Under the pieces are notes generated by a model that was not told where the DNA came from, ran no database searches, and saw only the letters and a list, made by a program, of their open reading frames with translations. A stretch of DNA of 64,000 bases from Shewanella decolorationis S12 (GTDB taxonomy: Bacteria; Pseudomonadota; Gammaproteobacteria; Enterobacterales; Shewanellaceae): NCBI RefSeq assembly GCF_000485795.1, contig NZ_AXZL01000073.1, positions 163,093 to 227,092 of the forward strand. The letters are read 5' to 3'. Both the position numbers and the translations under genes were made by a program. Shown one piece after another: positions 37,352-46,258 of this stretch (the stretch's first letter is position 1; every line of letters starts with the position of its first letter).

Positions 37352-37723
37352 ATGATGAAAACATTACTACTCACACTGGTTGTTGCAACCCTGTTCACTG
37401 GCGCAGCCAATGCCGGAGACCTCGTCAAGATGAAAGGCAGCACCCAAGGTCGCAGCAACCACGAGTTTATCTATCAAGATGGCTGTAAAGGATGCCACCA
37501 AGGCTCGGGTAAACAAAATGCGACCGATGCGGCCTGCGTTGAATGTCATGGCGAAATCACCAGTATTCCGGTTGATGAGTCCAAACTTGCCATCCCTGAA
37601 GCTCATCCACACAAATCGCTGCACTACAACCAAGGTGCCAGCTGCTTAGCCTGTCACGGCGAGCATGAGAAAAAGGCACCAGTGTGCGCAGAGTGTCACC
37701 GTACTTGGTTCAAAGAAATGTAA
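37352..37723 (+). CDS. periplasmic tetraheme cytochrome c
   Basis: The protein has 123 residues: a Sec signal (cleaved after GAANA) and four CxxCH sites (CKGCHQ, CVECHG, CLACHG, CAECHR) in about 100 mature residues. This is the size and heme spacing of the N-terminal domain of flavocytochrome c3. Four bases after the flavoprotein stop, it should be its electron donor, fed from the menaquinol pool by CymA (known for Shewanella; not encoded here). A split flavin/heme pair resembles methacrylate reductase of Geobacter. Confidence 0.92.
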   Translation: MMKTLLLTLVVATLFTGAANAGDLVKMKGSTQGRSNHEFIYQDGCKGCHQGSGKQNATDAACVECHGEITSIPVDESKLAIPEAHPHKSLHYNQGASCLACHGEHEKKAPVCAECHRTWFKEM

Positions 37724-37763
37724 TTTAATTTTTATAATACAAAAGCTTAAAAAGGTAATGATG

Positions 37764-38894
37764 ATGAAAAAATCCACCCGGTTTATGTTGTCCATGGTGG
37801 CAACCGCTATCGCACTATCTCAAACTAACGCCTTTGCCGCAGAGCAAGAAGATGGCATCAATATTGGCGGCGCAGTGCGCGTTAACTATGGCTATCGTGA
37901 TTATGATGAAAAATCGAAGGATAAAGGTGGCGACTTTAACTTCGACATGGCGGCAATTAAATTCGATGGAAAAAAAGGCGATTTCGGTTTAGCGGCGGAA
38001 TACCGTTTTACCTCAGGCACTAACTACATCAAGTATGGTTATGGCTACTACAACATTGACCCAGACTGGCAACTGCAATTTGGTATCAACAAAGTGCCCT
38101 TTGGTAACCGCGAGTTTATCTCTAACAGTTGGTGGTTTGGTCTGCCTTACTATTTAGGCTTTGAAGATGACCACGACATCGGCTTAAAAGCGACCTATGA
38201 GAAAAACGGCTGGCACACCGATTTAGCGTTTTATAAAAATGCCGAATATGGCCCAACTGAAAACAAGCGTTATTCAACTGACTTGTATACCGGCACCATC
38301 AACGGCACGGAATACAATAACGAAGAAACCAACCAACTCAACGTGCGCCAAACCTACACCGCTGAATACGAAGGTGGCGCAACCACCTTTGGTGGCTCAG
38401 TACAGGTCGGCCAAATCTATAACAGCAAAACCGGCAATAATGGCGACCGCTATGCTGTAGCCCTGCATTTAGACAGCAGCTACAACGGCTGGAACCTACA
38501 AATGCAAGCCATGCAGTATGAATACAATGCTGCAGATGCTATCGACGACAACAAAATTGGCGTATCGGTGGTGAGCTGGCAATATGAAATCGCCTCAAAA
38601 GGCCAAGCCTATAACATCAACATAGCCAAAACCGTTAACACGGATTGGGGCAGCATTAAGTTTTATAACGACTTTGGTTTAATGACGCCTGATGTTGATG
38701 ACGATAGCTACGACAACAGCATGCAAAACGTCACCGGTATGGCTATTTCAGCTGGCCCAACGTACACCATGATTGACTTTGTCATGGGTAAAAACATGAC
38801 CTTCTCAACCGCCAATAACGACCACGTTGGCCTACCAGAAGTCGGTAACGATTGGGATAAACGTATCAACATCAACTTTGGTTACTATTTCTAA
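37764..38894 (+). CDS. outer membrane porin-like protein
   Basis: The protein has 376 residues from ATG 37764 (AAAGG 8 bases upstream; ATGs at 37758 and 37761 are alternatives). Signal peptide ends FAAEQ. The mature part is rich in alternating aromatic/polar residues (NYGYRDYDE, FGLAAEYRFTSG, GWHTDLAFYKN) and ends INFGYYF, with the C-terminal Phe recognised by the Bam complex. Likely a substrate-admitting porin for the respiratory cluster. The next gene follows a terminator. Confidence 0.8.
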   Translation: MKKSTRFMLSMVATAIALSQTNAFAAEQEDGINIGGAVRVNYGYRDYDEKSKDKGGDFNFDMAAIKFDGKKGDFGLAAEYRFTSGTNYIKYGYGYYNIDPDWQLQFGINKVPFGNREFISNSWWFGLPYYLGFEDDHDIGLKATYEKNGWHTDLAFYKNAEYGPTENKRYSTDLYTGTINGTEYNNEETNQLNVRQTYTAEYEGGATTFGGSVQVGQIYNSKTGNNGDRYAVALHLDSSYNGWNLQMQAMQYEYNAADAIDDNKIGVSVVSWQYEIASKGQAYNINIAKTVNTDWGSIKFYNDFGLMTPDVDDDSYDNSMQNVTGMAISAGPTYTMIDFVMGKNMTFSTANNDHVGLPEVGNDWDKRININFGYYF

Positions 38895-38954
38895 TATTTG
38901 CGCAGTTTAGGACGTCCATCCTCCCTCCCTGCCGTTTTAGACTGCTATAGCTTT

Positions 38955-38984
38955 TTGGCCCTATTCGTTAGGGCTTTTTTTTAC
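38955..38984 (+). terminator. Rho-independent terminator after the first porin
   Basis: GGCCCTATTCGTTAGGGCT, a 6-7-bp stem with a 7-base loop, is followed by eight T. It ends the flavoprotein-cytochrome-porin operon, so the next porin needs its own start of transcription or read-through. Confidence 0.75.
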
Positions 38985-39005
38985 GTTTTCCCCATAGAGT
39001 GAACG

Positions 39006-40088
39006 ATGAAACTACAATCTTTACCTACACTTGCCGTTTATTTTATCTGTTCATCCTCCCTGTATGCTGCCGATGTACAGTTAGGCGGATTTATTAAGGC
39101 CAACACCCGCTTTGTTGAAGGCACGCTGGCCTTTCAAGACAGTTGGACTGGCGGAGGCAAGGTTGTCGAACACAGCAAACGCACCCAATTTGGCGCCCAA
39201 GAAAGCCGCTTTAACCTGTCGCTCAACACCGATGAAGCCAAAGCCTTTGCCGAAATCGATTTTGTCGGCTCCAGCCAAGGGAATCCGATTATCTCCAACT
39301 CCTACAGTCCACGGCTTAGGCATGCCTATATCAGTTATCAAGGCATCACCGCCGGACAAACTTGGTCAACCTTAGTCAATACCAGTACCTTTGCCGAAAC
39401 TGCCGATTTAGGCGGGCCATTAGTTGGACAAGCCATGGTAAGACAAGCACTTATCCGCTATAGCACCGAACAATGGCAATTCGCGCTCGAAAATCCCTAC
39501 ACCTATGGCACCCAAGCCGAAACGGATGGGATAACCAAGGCTACAGCAGCCAAACCTGACTGGATTGATACCAGTCATGATTACATCCCAGACATGATTG
39601 CCCGCTACAACCAATCCGGCGAATGGGGCAATGTGTCTCTCTCTGGCTTAGTGCGTTATTTAGATCCAGCGGGCATATCGCAATGGGCTGGCGGGCTCTC
39701 CCTTGCCGCCAAACTCTTTACCTTTGGCCAAGATGATCTGCGTCTGCAATTGCATTACGGCCACCTAGGTCGTTATGTCGGCACCGATGCTGCGCGCGAT
39801 ATTATTGAGGGAGAATTAGAGACTTCTGCATCGGCTATGTTTGCCTATCGACATTTTTGGACTGACTACACCCGTTCGAGCGTATTTTTTGGGCACACCA
39901 GCACAGAGAGAGAACAAACGGATCGCAGCCACGTTGGTGTGAATTTGTTTACCAACTTGACTCAAGCACTCACCCTAGGTATTGAAGTGGGCCGCTATCA
40001 AATTGAGGATAACAACAGCTCTGCTCATCCCAATGCGCAGAAGGGAAAGTCCAACTACGCGCAGTTAAGCATACAATTGCAGCTGTAA
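39006..40088 (+). CDS. DcaP-like porin
   Basis: The protein has 360 residues. Signal peptide ends LYAADV. The mature N-terminus VQLGGFIKANTRFV, the SRFNLSLNTDEAKAFAEIDFVGSS block and the SYQGITAGQTWSTLVNTSTFAETADLGGP constriction block are the signature order of the DcaP trimeric porin family, which passes dicarboxylates and aromatic acids. It starts 22 bases after the preceding terminator. Confidence 0.8.
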   Translation: MKLQSLPTLAVYFICSSSLYAADVQLGGFIKANTRFVEGTLAFQDSWTGGGKVVEHSKRTQFGAQESRFNLSLNTDEAKAFAEIDFVGSSQGNPIISNSYSPRLRHAYISYQGITAGQTWSTLVNTSTFAETADLGGPLVGQAMVRQALIRYSTEQWQFALENPYTYGTQAETDGITKATAAKPDWIDTSHDYIPDMIARYNQSGEWGNVSLSGLVRYLDPAGISQWAGGLSLAAKLFTFGQDDLRLQLHYGHLGRYVGTDAARDIIEGELETSASAMFAYRHFWTDYTRSSVFFGHTSTEREQTDRSHVGVNLFTNLTQALTLGIEVGRYQIEDNNSSAHPNAQKGKSNYAQLSIQLQL

Positions 40089-40109
40089 AGCGGCTCAGAC
40101 GGTAAGATT

Positions 40110-40173
40110 ATTCGCGAGTAAAGTCACGAATAAGTTTGCCACTCAAAACATGCCGTGATCCAATTCACCTTTA
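40110..40173 (+). repeat. copy B of the shared ~63-bp upstream module
   Basis: ATTCGCGAGTAAAGTCACG followed by AATAAGTTTGCCACT aligns with copy A at 35712-35774 over the full module, keeping the attC-CGAG...TCACGAATAA...TTGxCACT framework. It contains CGTGATCCAATTCACC, a fair CRP-like match. It ends 86 bases ahead of the cupin start. Confidence 0.6.
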
Positions 40174-40258
40174 CCATCAACCAATCATTTTATTGTTAGT
40201 CACGTAACAACATAACTAACAGAATATCGCCATTAAGCGATGTAGAAATAGGATTGGA

Positions 40259-41002
40259 ATGATGAAATTAAAAATGCTTTTCGGATTAGCCGCACTGACT
40301 TCAACAGCGGTTATGGCTCAAGGCCCACAATGTAACCATGCGCAACTGCCGTATCAACAAATGACGCCAGTGCCGTACGACAGCACACCCTATGTGCCGC
40401 AAAACTCTATGCCAGAGCAGTGCCGCAACCCTGAAATCGAGGCTTATATTGCCGATTGGGAAGCTGGCAAAATCGACTTTAACACCATCAAACCCAATGA
40501 CAGCATTGCCGCTGACCAACGTTTTTGTAAAACCTTGGATGACCACGGTAACGTGCTCGAAGCCAAAAACTGCGATCCAAAAAACTCACCTGTGGGTTAT
40601 ATCTGGAAAGAGCTATCAGATAGCCCTGTCGTAATTGGTATCACCAATGGCTTGAAATCAGACCATGAGCCACATTTCCACGGCCAACCAGAGTGTTACT
40701 ACGTGGTCAACGGCACCAGTAAAACACTGGCAAACAATAAATTTGAAACACTGGCCAAAGGTCAATACTTCTATATTCCTGGTGCCCATATCCACAACAC
40801 CCCAATCCTCAATAAAGAAGGTTTAGGTGTGTTTTACTGGTATCCGAACAACGCGCACTTTGATGGATTTAAATACTACTGGCGTAAAGATGTTAAAAAC
40901 CTACGCGTAGCCGAAGAAGCCTTTGACCGCGTAGATGCGATCCGTAAACGCGATTTAAACCTAGGCCCATACGGTACCAACGAACAATTTTTCAAAAACT
41001 AG
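40259..41002 (+). CDS. exported single-domain cupin protein
   Basis: The protein has 247 residues. Sec signal ends VMAQG. Mature residues before the cupin contain four cysteines (QCNH, EQCRN, RFCKT, KNCDP), suiting disulfides in the periplasm. Cupin motif 1 is HFHGQPECYYVVNG and motif 2 is GQYFYIPGAHIHN, giving the His, His, Glu, His metal set. DMSP lyases of the cupin type use the same ligand set, but this protein is shorter than DddY and I do not assign that activity. It shares an upstream module with the flavoprotein operon. Confidence 0.78.
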   Translation: MMKLKMLFGLAALTSTAVMAQGPQCNHAQLPYQQMTPVPYDSTPYVPQNSMPEQCRNPEIEAYIADWEAGKIDFNTIKPNDSIAADQRFCKTLDDHGNVLEAKNCDPKNSPVGYIWKELSDSPVVIGITNGLKSDHEPHFHGQPECYYVVNGTSKTLANNKFETLAKGQYFYIPGAHIHNTPILNKEGLGVFYWYPNNAHFDGFKYYWRKDVKNLRVAEEAFDRVDAIRKRDLNLGPYGTNEQFFKN

Positions 41003-41136
41003 TTAGGGTTATTGAAACTAAACACCGATAAAGTTCGAAATTGATTTAACTAATTGTTTTGTAGGTGTTATTGTTCAATCGTTGTTAGCTGGCTATTGTG
41101 GTATTTATATCTAAAGCCTGATTGATTTATCAGAAT

Positions 41137-41169
41137 AAAAAAACGGTCCACTGTAGGACCGTTTTTTTG
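41137..41169 (+). terminator. Rho-independent terminator after the cupin gene
   Basis: AAACGGTCC-ACTGTA-GGACCGTTT forms a 9-bp stem flanked by A and T runs; it can act in both directions between convergent genes. Confidence 0.85.
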
Positions 41170-41236
41170 GGTTTGTAACACTTGGTCAACCCTACCTAAT
41201 GGAAGGCTGACACAAGTGATTCCTTTTAGCCTGTTA

Positions 41237-43474
41237 TCACCAACTCAGTTGATAATTGAGGGCAAAGGTGCGGCCACGGCCATGGTAGTCGAACATAGAC
41301 TCAGGACCGTAGGTCGGGCTGTAGAAGTACACCGCTCGTTGGCCCCATAGGGTGCTGTAGTCTTTATCGAGCAGGTTTTCGATGCCGTAGCTCAGGGTAC
41401 CGACGGGTAAATCGATAGAGCCCAGTAAATCCAGTGTCGTGTAGCTATCAAGCTCACTCGCTAGGCCATCATTGGTTTTGAAGCGATAGTCGGACTCGGC
41501 GCTAAAACTGTGCTCTGCCTGTAAACGTATCTTCTGTGTCTCGCCGCGCCAGCCAATAAAGGCGGTGGCCTTAGAGGGTGAGGCGTAAGTGACGGTTTCA
41601 TCGACCCAATTATTCTCATCCTTCACTTCACTGCGCACCAAATGCAGGTTGGTGCCGACTTGCCAGTCCGAGGTGATATCAAAGTTAAGCTGTGCCTCTA
41701 GGCCATAGCTGCGTTTATCTTGGTCTTTGACATTGATGGTCAGATCTTTGCTGTTGACCTCAATGACCTTGTCAGACACTGCATAGTAGACGCTGGCTTG
41801 CGCCTGCCAACGCTCTGCAAGATAACGCCATCCCAGCTCCATGGAGTCGGTCTTGATCCCGTCAAGGCGGGTATCATTGATATTGATGCTATTTTGCAGC
41901 TTTAAGTAACCGTCGGCATCGGCCTTGTAGGTGCCGCGACCATAGTATTTCGACAGGTCTGGCAGTTCAAAACCTTGGGAATAGGCAAGCCAGAGTTGTT
42001 GGTCTTGGCTCAACTTGGCCACCAAGCCAAGGTTGACTAAGCCTATGTTATAGTCGGTGCTGCCGCCTTTAATGGCGTCGGCTCCCTTGGCCTTGCCAGA
42101 GGCAATCGCTACCTGTTGGTTATAACCGATAAAATCATTAACACTGTTTTCCATGTGTTGATAACGGTAGCCTGCGTTTAGCACCAAGAAACTATTCATT
42201 TCCCAACTGCTTTGGATAAATGCCGCAATAGACTCGACCGAAAAGTCGACATAACGCCCGGTAGTGAACAGCTCGCGCATCACTAAGCCGCCGTGTTGGT
42301 TGGCGGCATCGAGGTCGAAGCTCATTTGGTTCGAATCAAAACTTTCTTTATCCCAATCCAGTCCCCAAGTGAGTGTGAGGCTATCGACGGGTTTGGATTC
42401 TACGACCGCCTTCAAACCATAGATGCTGGTGTTTTGGGCCGATGCTGAGAAGTTGTAGACGCCGCTGGTTTCATTGACGTAGGGGAACGGGTGGAAATCC
42501 AGATTCTCTTTGCGATAAAAGCCTTGTAAATACAGGGTTTGACCCAGAAACTCATCCTGGGAGTAGGACAGATTCAGTAAAGTACGCTCGGTGGCGGGGC
42601 TGCGGTCAGCGTCCAATCCTTTACGGGTTTCCAGCACTGAGGCATCGCCCGTGACACCGGAGAAGTTCTCACCCATATACAGGCCATGTTCTTCGTCTGA
42701 ACCATTGCGATAGTATTGCGCCATGGCGCTCAGATTTGCGTCATTGGCAAGCTGCCAATCCATATTCGCCATCAAATCATAACCTTGGGTGTACTGCATT
42801 CCGGTTTGGGAGATGTCCAGCATTACAGGATTGCTACTGCCATCAAACCACTGGCCGTTTTCCTGCCAAGCGGCACTAAAGCGTCCCTTAAGCGAATCAC
42901 TGCCCCCGGTAACCGCTAGCGCTGTGCGATAATCTAAATCATCACTGCTATTAAAGCCGGACTTAAATCCTGCTTCGGCCTCGAAGGTATCACTGCTGTC
43001 AGCCGCTTTTTTAGTGACGATATTAATGGCACCGCCCAGTGCGCCACCACCATAGATAGCCGACGCGCCAGCCAGCACCTCGATGCGGGCAATATTGAAT
43101 GGATCGATACTGTCGAGCTGACGGCTAATGCTGCGGGAGGTGTTCATCGACACGCCATCGATTAATACCACCATGGCGCGACCGCGAATATTCTGGCCAA
43201 AGTTGGTGCGTCCTTGGCTGGACACATCCATCGACGGCACCAAGGTGGCGAGCATTTCCTTAATCCCTTTGCCGCTATCGGTTTGCTCGCGAATGCTGGC
43301 TTCATCAATGATCCACACAGTGCTGGAGAGATCGCTGATTTGGGTCGGTGAGCGGGTGGCGGAGACCACCATACGCTCCATCTCGTTTTCAGCGGCTGTC
43401 GCCATATTAATAAGCCCCAGTTGGCAGATAACTGCGGCGGCGACTAGGCTCATCGGCCCCATAGACTTAGGCAT
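41237..43474 (-). CDS. TonB-dependent ferric siderophore receptor, IutA-like
   Basis: The protein has 745 residues from ATG 43474, with GGAG 6 bases upstream; the ATG at 43504 lacks a site. Signal peptide ends ATAAE. Plug domain: ERMVVSATRS (TonB box region), KEMLATLVPSMDVSS, RGRAMVVLIDGVSMNTSRS, EVLAGASAIYGGGALGGAINIVTKK. These blocks closely follow the ferric aerobactin receptor IutA of E. coli as I remember it. The barrel ends in FALNYQLSW. No siderophore synthesis genes are near, so it probably takes up a xenosiderophore or one made elsewhere on the genome. Confidence 0.88.
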   Translation of the reverse strand: MPKSMGPMSLVAAAVICQLGLINMATAAENEMERMVVSATRSPTQISDLSSTVWIIDEASIREQTDSGKGIKEMLATLVPSMDVSSQGRTNFGQNIRGRAMVVLIDGVSMNTSRSISRQLDSIDPFNIARIEVLAGASAIYGGGALGGAINIVTKKAADSSDTFEAEAGFKSGFNSSDDLDYRTALAVTGGSDSLKGRFSAAWQENGQWFDGSSNPVMLDISQTGMQYTQGYDLMANMDWQLANDANLSAMAQYYRNGSDEEHGLYMGENFSGVTGDASVLETRKGLDADRSPATERTLLNLSYSQDEFLGQTLYLQGFYRKENLDFHPFPYVNETSGVYNFSASAQNTSIYGLKAVVESKPVDSLTLTWGLDWDKESFDSNQMSFDLDAANQHGGLVMRELFTTGRYVDFSVESIAAFIQSSWEMNSFLVLNAGYRYQHMENSVNDFIGYNQQVAIASGKAKGADAIKGGSTDYNIGLVNLGLVAKLSQDQQLWLAYSQGFELPDLSKYYGRGTYKADADGYLKLQNSININDTRLDGIKTDSMELGWRYLAERWQAQASVYYAVSDKVIEVNSKDLTINVKDQDKRSYGLEAQLNFDITSDWQVGTNLHLVRSEVKDENNWVDETVTYASPSKATAFIGWRGETQKIRLQAEHSFSAESDYRFKTNDGLASELDSYTTLDLLGSIDLPVGTLSYGIENLLDKDYSTLWGQRAVYFYSPTYGPESMFDYHGRGRTFALNYQLSW

Positions 43475-43646
43475 AGCATTCTCCATCAAAAACAACAGGT
43501 ACATGAGAAGCCAAAAGGACAGACTGTGGTGACATTTTCTCGCGACCCAGAAAGCATTTTTAATGGTTTGAATTCAATGCGCTAACTGAATATGAATGGA
43601 GAGTATTCCGTGTTTGGCTCCAAAAAAGACGCATTATTATAGTTGT

Positions 43647-43667
43647 AATCGAGAATCGTTCTTAATT
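43647..43667 (-). promoter_or_regulatory. Fur box upstream of the siderophore receptor
   Basis: AATCGAGAATCGTTCTTAATT is palindromic around GAATCGTTC and fits the AATGAxAATxATTxTCATT-type Fur site. It lies about 175 bases upstream of the receptor start. Confidence 0.6.
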
Positions 43668-43819
43668 GAATTTACAAAGCCTTTACTTTTTTACGCCTCC
43701 AAAATCACTAGGCGACAACAAATGGACAGATAACAACGAGAGGTCAGGATTTATGTGTGTTGATGGTGGGTAGAGCTATGTCGGGTAGGCATAAAATCCG
43801 CAGGAGATTAGAGACAAAA

Positions 43820-43850
43820 AAAGCCCCGACAGAAGACTGTCGGGGCTGCT
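43820..43850 (-). terminator. Rho-independent terminator of glnA
   Basis: AGCCCCGACAG-AAGA-CTGTCGGGGCT, an 11-bp perfect stem, precedes a T run on the leftward strand, 34 bases past glnA. Confidence 0.85.
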
Positions 43851-43883
43851 AGATGTTGTGCAGCTAATCGATGCCGTTAGCCA

Positions 43884-45293
43884 TTACAGGCTGTAGTACA
43901 TCTCGAACTCTAATGGGTGAGTTGTACGGCTTACACGCTCAGCTTCTGCAGATTTCAGTGCAATGTAAGATTGGATGAAATCTTCGCTGAATACACCGCC
44001 GCGAGTTAAGAACTCGTGGTCAGCTTGCAGGTTCTCAAGTGCGTTTTCTAATGAAGTCGCTACTTGTGGGATTTCAGCCGCTTCTTCCGCTGGCAGATCG
44101 TACAAGTCTTTATCCATCGCTTCGCCTGGATGGATCTTGTTTTGGATACCGTCGATACCTGCCATCAGCAGCGCTGCGAAACCTAAGTATGGGTTTGCAT
44201 GTGGATCTGGGAAGCGAGTTTCGATACGACGCGCTTTTGGACTTGGTACCACTGGAATACGGATTGAAGCAGAGCGGTTACGTGCTGAGTAAGCTAACAT
44301 CACTGGTGCTTCAAAGTGTGGTACTAAACGCTTGTAAGAGTTAGTGCTTGGGTTAGTGAAAGCGTTAAGCGCGCGAGCGTGCTTGATGATACCACCGATG
44401 TAGTACAGTGCAGTTTCACTTAAACCAGCGTATTTGTCGCCAGCGAACAGGTTCACACCGTCTTTAGCTAAAGATTGGTGAACGTGCATACCGCTACCGT
44501 TGTCGCCAACGATTGGCTTAGGCATGAAAGTCGCAGTCTTACCGTAGGCGTGAGCCATGTTGTGTACTACGTACTTCAGAATTTGGATTTCGTCCGCTTT
44601 CTTAGTCAGAGTGTTGAAGCGAGTTGCGATTTCGTTTTGACCCGCAGTCGCCACTTCGTGGTGGTGAGCTTCAACGACTTGACCCATTTCTTCGAGCACT
44701 AAACACATAGCGCTACGTAAGTCTTGTGAAGAGTCAACAGGAGCTACTGGGAAGTAACCGCCTTTCACGAATGGACGGTGACCAGTGTTACCGCCTTCGT
44801 AGCTAGTGCCTGAGTTCCATGCCGCTTCTTTAGCGTCGATTTTCACGAAACAACCAGACATATCAGTACCGAAACGTACGTCGTCGAACAGGAAGAATTC
44901 TGGTTCTGGTCCAACTAATACAGTGTCAGCGATACCGGTAGAGCGTAAGTATTCTTCCGCTTTTTTCGCGATAGAACGTGGGTCGCGATCATAACCAGTC
45001 ATTGTGCCTGGCTCGAGAATGTCACAACGGATCAGTGCTGTGGTTTCTTCGGTGAATGGGTCTAATACAAACGTGGTTGGGTCTGGCATCAGCACCATGT
45101 CTGATTCGTTAATGCCTTTCCAGCCAGCGATTGACGAACCGTCAAACATTTTGCCGTCTTCGAAGAAATCAGCGTCTACCTGATGAGCAGGGATAGATAC
45201 GTGCTGCTCTTTACCTTTGGTGTCGGTAAAACGTAAATCAACAAACTTAACTTCTAATTCTTCAAGTTGCTTTAAAACTGATTCAACTGACAT
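43884..45293 (-). CDS. glnA: glutamine synthetase type I
   Basis: The protein has 469 residues from ATG 45293 (GGAG 8 bases upstream; an in-frame TTG at 45299 is not needed), the same length as E. coli GlnA. Family blocks: DLRFTDTKGKEQHVS, the MFDGSSIAGWKGI glutamate/Asp50 loop, GPEPEFFLFDDV, NGSGMHVHQSL, and near the C-terminus the loop with the adenylylated Tyr (KDLYDLPAEEA). It makes glutamine from glutamate, ammonia and ATP. Regulation is by NtrC and sigma-54 (sites listed) and by adenylylation. Confidence 0.97.
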   Translation of the reverse strand: MSVESVLKQLEELEVKFVDLRFTDTKGKEQHVSIPAHQVDADFFEDGKMFDGSSIAGWKGINESDMVLMPDPTTFVLDPFTEETTALIRCDILEPGTMTGYDRDPRSIAKKAEEYLRSTGIADTVLVGPEPEFFLFDDVRFGTDMSGCFVKIDAKEAAWNSGTSYEGGNTGHRPFVKGGYFPVAPVDSSQDLRSAMCLVLEEMGQVVEAHHHEVATAGQNEIATRFNTLTKKADEIQILKYVVHNMAHAYGKTATFMPKPIVGDNGSGMHVHQSLAKDGVNLFAGDKYAGLSETALYYIGGIIKHARALNAFTNPSTNSYKRLVPHFEAPVMLAYSARNRSASIRIPVVPSPKARRIETRFPDPHANPYLGFAALLMAGIDGIQNKIHPGEAMDKDLYDLPAEEAAEIPQVATSLENALENLQADHEFLTRGGVFSEDFIQSYIALKSAEAERVSRTTHPLEFEMYYSL

Positions 45294-45377
45294 TCTCAAG
45301 TCTCCGGTAGGGTAAAGGGATGTCCCTTCTATAATCTTTTAACTCAAGTCGCGCTTGAGCCAAACTTACAAGCTATA

Positions 45378-45395
45378 TAGCGATATCTATGCCAA
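45378..45395 (-). promoter_or_regulatory. sigma-54 promoter of glnA
   Basis: On the leftward strand TTGGCATAGATATCGCTA keeps GG-N10-GC at the -24/-12 positions and nearly copies E. coli glnAp2. It lies about 85 bases ahead of the glnA start. Confidence 0.9.
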
Positions 45396-45456
45396 CAATT
45401 TAAGATGTTGATAATCAAAGGCTATATATTTTAGTGCACAGCAATTTGCTCAGCGT

Positions 45457-45473
45457 TGCACTATATTGGTGCG
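45457..45473 (-). promoter_or_regulatory. high-affinity NtrC site
   Basis: TGCACTATATTGGTGCG is one base from the classic enteric NtrC palindrome TGCACTATATTGGTGCA. It lies about 60 bases upstream of the sigma-54 promoter, as expected for an enhancer. Confidence 0.88.
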
Positions 45474-45482
45474 TTTGTATGT

Positions 45483-45540
45483 GGCATTTTGGTGCATTAA
45501 TCCATTTTGGTGCGCACCGTCACAATACCATTTTAGTGCA
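45483..45540 (-). promoter_or_regulatory. cluster of three weaker NtrC-like sites
   Basis: GGCATTTTGGTGCA, TCCATTTTGGTGCG and ACCATTTTAGTGCA are spaced about 19-26 bases apart; each matches one half of TGCACCAAAATGGTGCA well. Together with the strong site they form an array of four, helping NtrC oligomerise. Confidence 0.7.
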
Positions 45541-46258
45541 AGGGATTTGGTGGCAATCTTGCCACGCTTATTTCTCCCGATTCTCGTCGGCCGATTAAGC
45601 TCATGAACTAGGCTTTTTGACTTTGCTTGAACCAAACAAAGCACAATGAATCTAGCACATTAGTTATGCTTGAGAATCGCTTAAGTTCACTATTTCAATC
45701 GCTCGCAATAATGTCACAAAACCGTGGCAACCTAAGCTATTTTTCGCGGGGCGGTTATGGATGGATATATTGAATAATGCTTAATTATCAATCCATTAAA
45801 ATCGTTGTTCGCAATGGGGAATAGAGTTTGTTGAAACTGACGCCAAAGTCATCCGCAGAAACCGTTAACTGATGCCAGTCACGCATATTTTTATGGCTTA
45901 ATCTGGCACGTTACGGCTTGATGGCGTGGATTGACTATACTTATGGCTGCTTTGTGCTGTGCGGCAAAGGAAGCGCAGAGTGAAAAACAGTGAATTCAGC
46001 TGCTTAGCTTAGTCGATGACAAGATAAACTGGCGAATTGTCTGCATATTAACGGTGCATTTAGGCTATTTGACTCAGGCAAAAGAGTGCCTTTTGAGTAC
46101 AGTGCTCAATAAATTGTTTTATAAGTGTTCAAAAATAATCCTGTGCGGCAGGGCCGCTCTGGAGTAGAATGTCACGCTTTTTTATGGCGACTCAACGTAG
46201 ATTGCTATAACGAATATTGAAATATCCCTATTTTTGTTTGATGGTAAGAGGTTTATCC
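45541..46258. other. intergenic region upstream of typA
   Basis: This is about 700 bases with no supported gene. A -10-like TAGAAT lies at 46164-46169, 90 bases ahead of typA. The stretch TTGAGTACAGTGCTCAATAA at 46094-46113 contains a short palindrome (TTGAGTACAGTGCTCAA). Confidence 0.4.

Noticed and set aside
40259..41002. Calling the periplasmic cupin a DMSP lyase
   Set aside because: It has the same metal-ligand pattern, but it is about 150 residues shorter than DddY and many cupins share those ligands, so only the fold is claimed.
45450..45644. 64-residue minus-strand frame upstream of glnA
   Set aside because: It overlaps the NtrC site array, has no ribosome site and reads as low-complexity.
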